Origin: Burkholderiales bacterium | GTDB taxonomy: Bacteria; Pseudomonadota; Gammaproteobacteria; Burkholderiales; JACMKV01 | Direction: 5' to 3' | Assembly: GCA_013695435.1 (NCBI GenBank) | Contig: JACDAM010000078.1 | Span: 1 to 33,777 of the forward strand | Length of the DNA: 33,777 nucleotides | In this document: one piece after another, positions 33,246 through 33,777 of the stretch | Layout: each line of letters begins with the position of its first letter | Numbering within the stretch: position 1 is the stretch's first letter | Position numbers and translations under genes: made by a program | The notes under the pieces: model-generated | The model's input: only the letters and a program-made list of their open reading frames with translations | Database searches by the model: none | What the model was told of the DNA's origin: nothing

Positions 33246-33719
33246 ATGCGCAAGCGAATCATTGCTCCAACCCGGCAAGACATTCTTCCCAGGGACCAGG
33301 ATAATCTGGATGTGGAAACCCTGGCCGAAATAGAAATGACTTCCGAGGACGCGGCGCATCCGATCGAATCGGCTCTGCTGCCGGGTTCCGGCGCGGGCTG
33401 GCGCGCCGCCGGACCGGGCAAACAAACGATCCGGCTGCTCTTCACGCAGCCGCAAAGGCTGCGCCGGATCTCGGTGCATTTCGTCGAGCCCGATGCGTCG
33501 CGTACGCAGGAATACGTGTTGCGCTGGTCGCCCGATTACGGGCAAACGGTTCGGGAAATCGTGCGCCAACAGTGGAATTTCAATCCCGAGAGCGCGAGCA
33601 GCGAATCGGAAGACTACCGCGTCGATCTGATGGGCGTCACAGTGCTCGAGCTCATCATTGTTCCAGACATAAGCGGCGGCAATGCTGTCGCTTCTCTTGC
33701 GCGGTTACGTCTTGCCTAG
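33246..33719 (+). CDS. Conserved hypothetical protein with galactose-binding-like (discoidin-type) fold
   Basis: 157 residues, no signal peptide or membrane helix. The segment from about residue 55 to 157 (KQTIRLLFTQPQRLRRISVHF, TQEYVLRWSPDYGQTVREIVRQQWNF, VDLMGVTVLELIIVPDISG) has the strand pattern of F5/8-type C or carbohydrate-binding beta-sandwiches. I recall similar proteins described as carbohydrate-binding proteins of unknown role. The N-terminal part (APTRQDILPRD, EDAAHPIESALLPG) is also conserved-looking. A ribosome site (AGAGG) precedes the ATG. Function is unknown; the rest of the window to 33777 holds nothing that I recognise. Confidence 0.72.
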   Translation: MRKRIIAPTRQDILPRDQDNLDVETLAEIEMTSEDAAHPIESALLPGSGAGWRAAGPGKQTIRLLFTQPQRLRRISVHFVEPDASRTQEYVLRWSPDYGQTVREIVRQQWNFNPESASSESEDYRVDLMGVTVLELIIVPDISGGNAVASLARLRLA

Positions 33720-33777
33720 TTCACAGCGCAAAGCCATGAAAAGCCAGGCCAGACCTGTCAAGCCCATAAAAAAAATT

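Noticed and set aside
1-33777. CRISPR array, prophage or insertion sequence
   Set aside because: No regularly spaced repeats, no Cas, integrase, transposase or phage structural genes could be recognised.

Overview
The window is an ordinary-looking piece of a betaproteobacterial chromosome of fairly high GC content. The evidence is the gene order ompA / gyrA-serC-pheA-hisC-tyrA-aroA-cmk-rpsA-ihfB-lapA-lapB-hldA-hldD-cysM, the C-terminal OmpA domain behind a proline-rich linker, and separate heptose kinase and epimerase genes. The family cannot be fixed from sequence alone; Nitrosomonadales or Burkholderiales relatives are the natural guess. I see no prophage, insertion sequence or CRISPR array. 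Long overlapping shadow frames are common because of the codon bias.

Layout. Bases 1-2486 (minus strand) hold the start of ubiG, an MTA/SAH-type deaminase and an OmpA-family protein with its own terminator. A divergent promoter region (2487-2777) separates these from a long plus-strand run. That run begins with gyrA and serC, then a palindromic repeat cluster (about 6454-6640), then a phosphoglycerate-dehydrogenase-like gene, pheA, hisC, tyrA, aroA and cmk, with stop/start overlaps from hisC to cmk. rpsA and ihfB (translation and nucleoid) follow. lapA, lapB, hldA and hldD deal with control of LPS synthesis and with inner-core heptose. Next come a large membrane sensor kinase (MASE1-CHASE-PAS-PAS-HisKA_2) and a REC-PAS-PAS-GGDEF-EAL protein, a probable signalling pair acting on cyclic di-GMP. 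Then come a ComEA-like secreted DNA-binding protein and cysM. A three-gene set resembling ydbH-ynbE-ydbL (outer-membrane lipid homeostasis) is followed by a PolB-type exonuclease, a VanZ-like protein and rlmD. rlmD ends at a bidirectional terminator facing a Bax-inhibitor-1 family gene. The right end has tRNA-Ser(TGA), an unlisted 34-residue membrane protein of DUF2474 type and a conserved hypothetical protein.

How the genes fit together. The central block supplies serine, aromatic amino acids and the chorismate precursor. The lapAB-hldA-hldD and ydbH-like groups both serve the Gram-negative envelope.

Most unusual points: GyrA carries Ser-Pro-Glu in place of the usual Gly-Asp-Ser/Thr at positions 81-83 of the quinolone-binding region. 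AroA has all four class II EPSP synthase signatures. The YdbH-like gene has its signal peptide upstream of every standard start codon and behind an in-frame TGA. An orphan DUF2474 gene lies inside a perfect 10-bp inverted repeat next to tRNA-Ser. rpsA has no visible Shine-Dalgarno sequence and a terminator-like hairpin in its leader. I did not find a clearly new multi-gene system.
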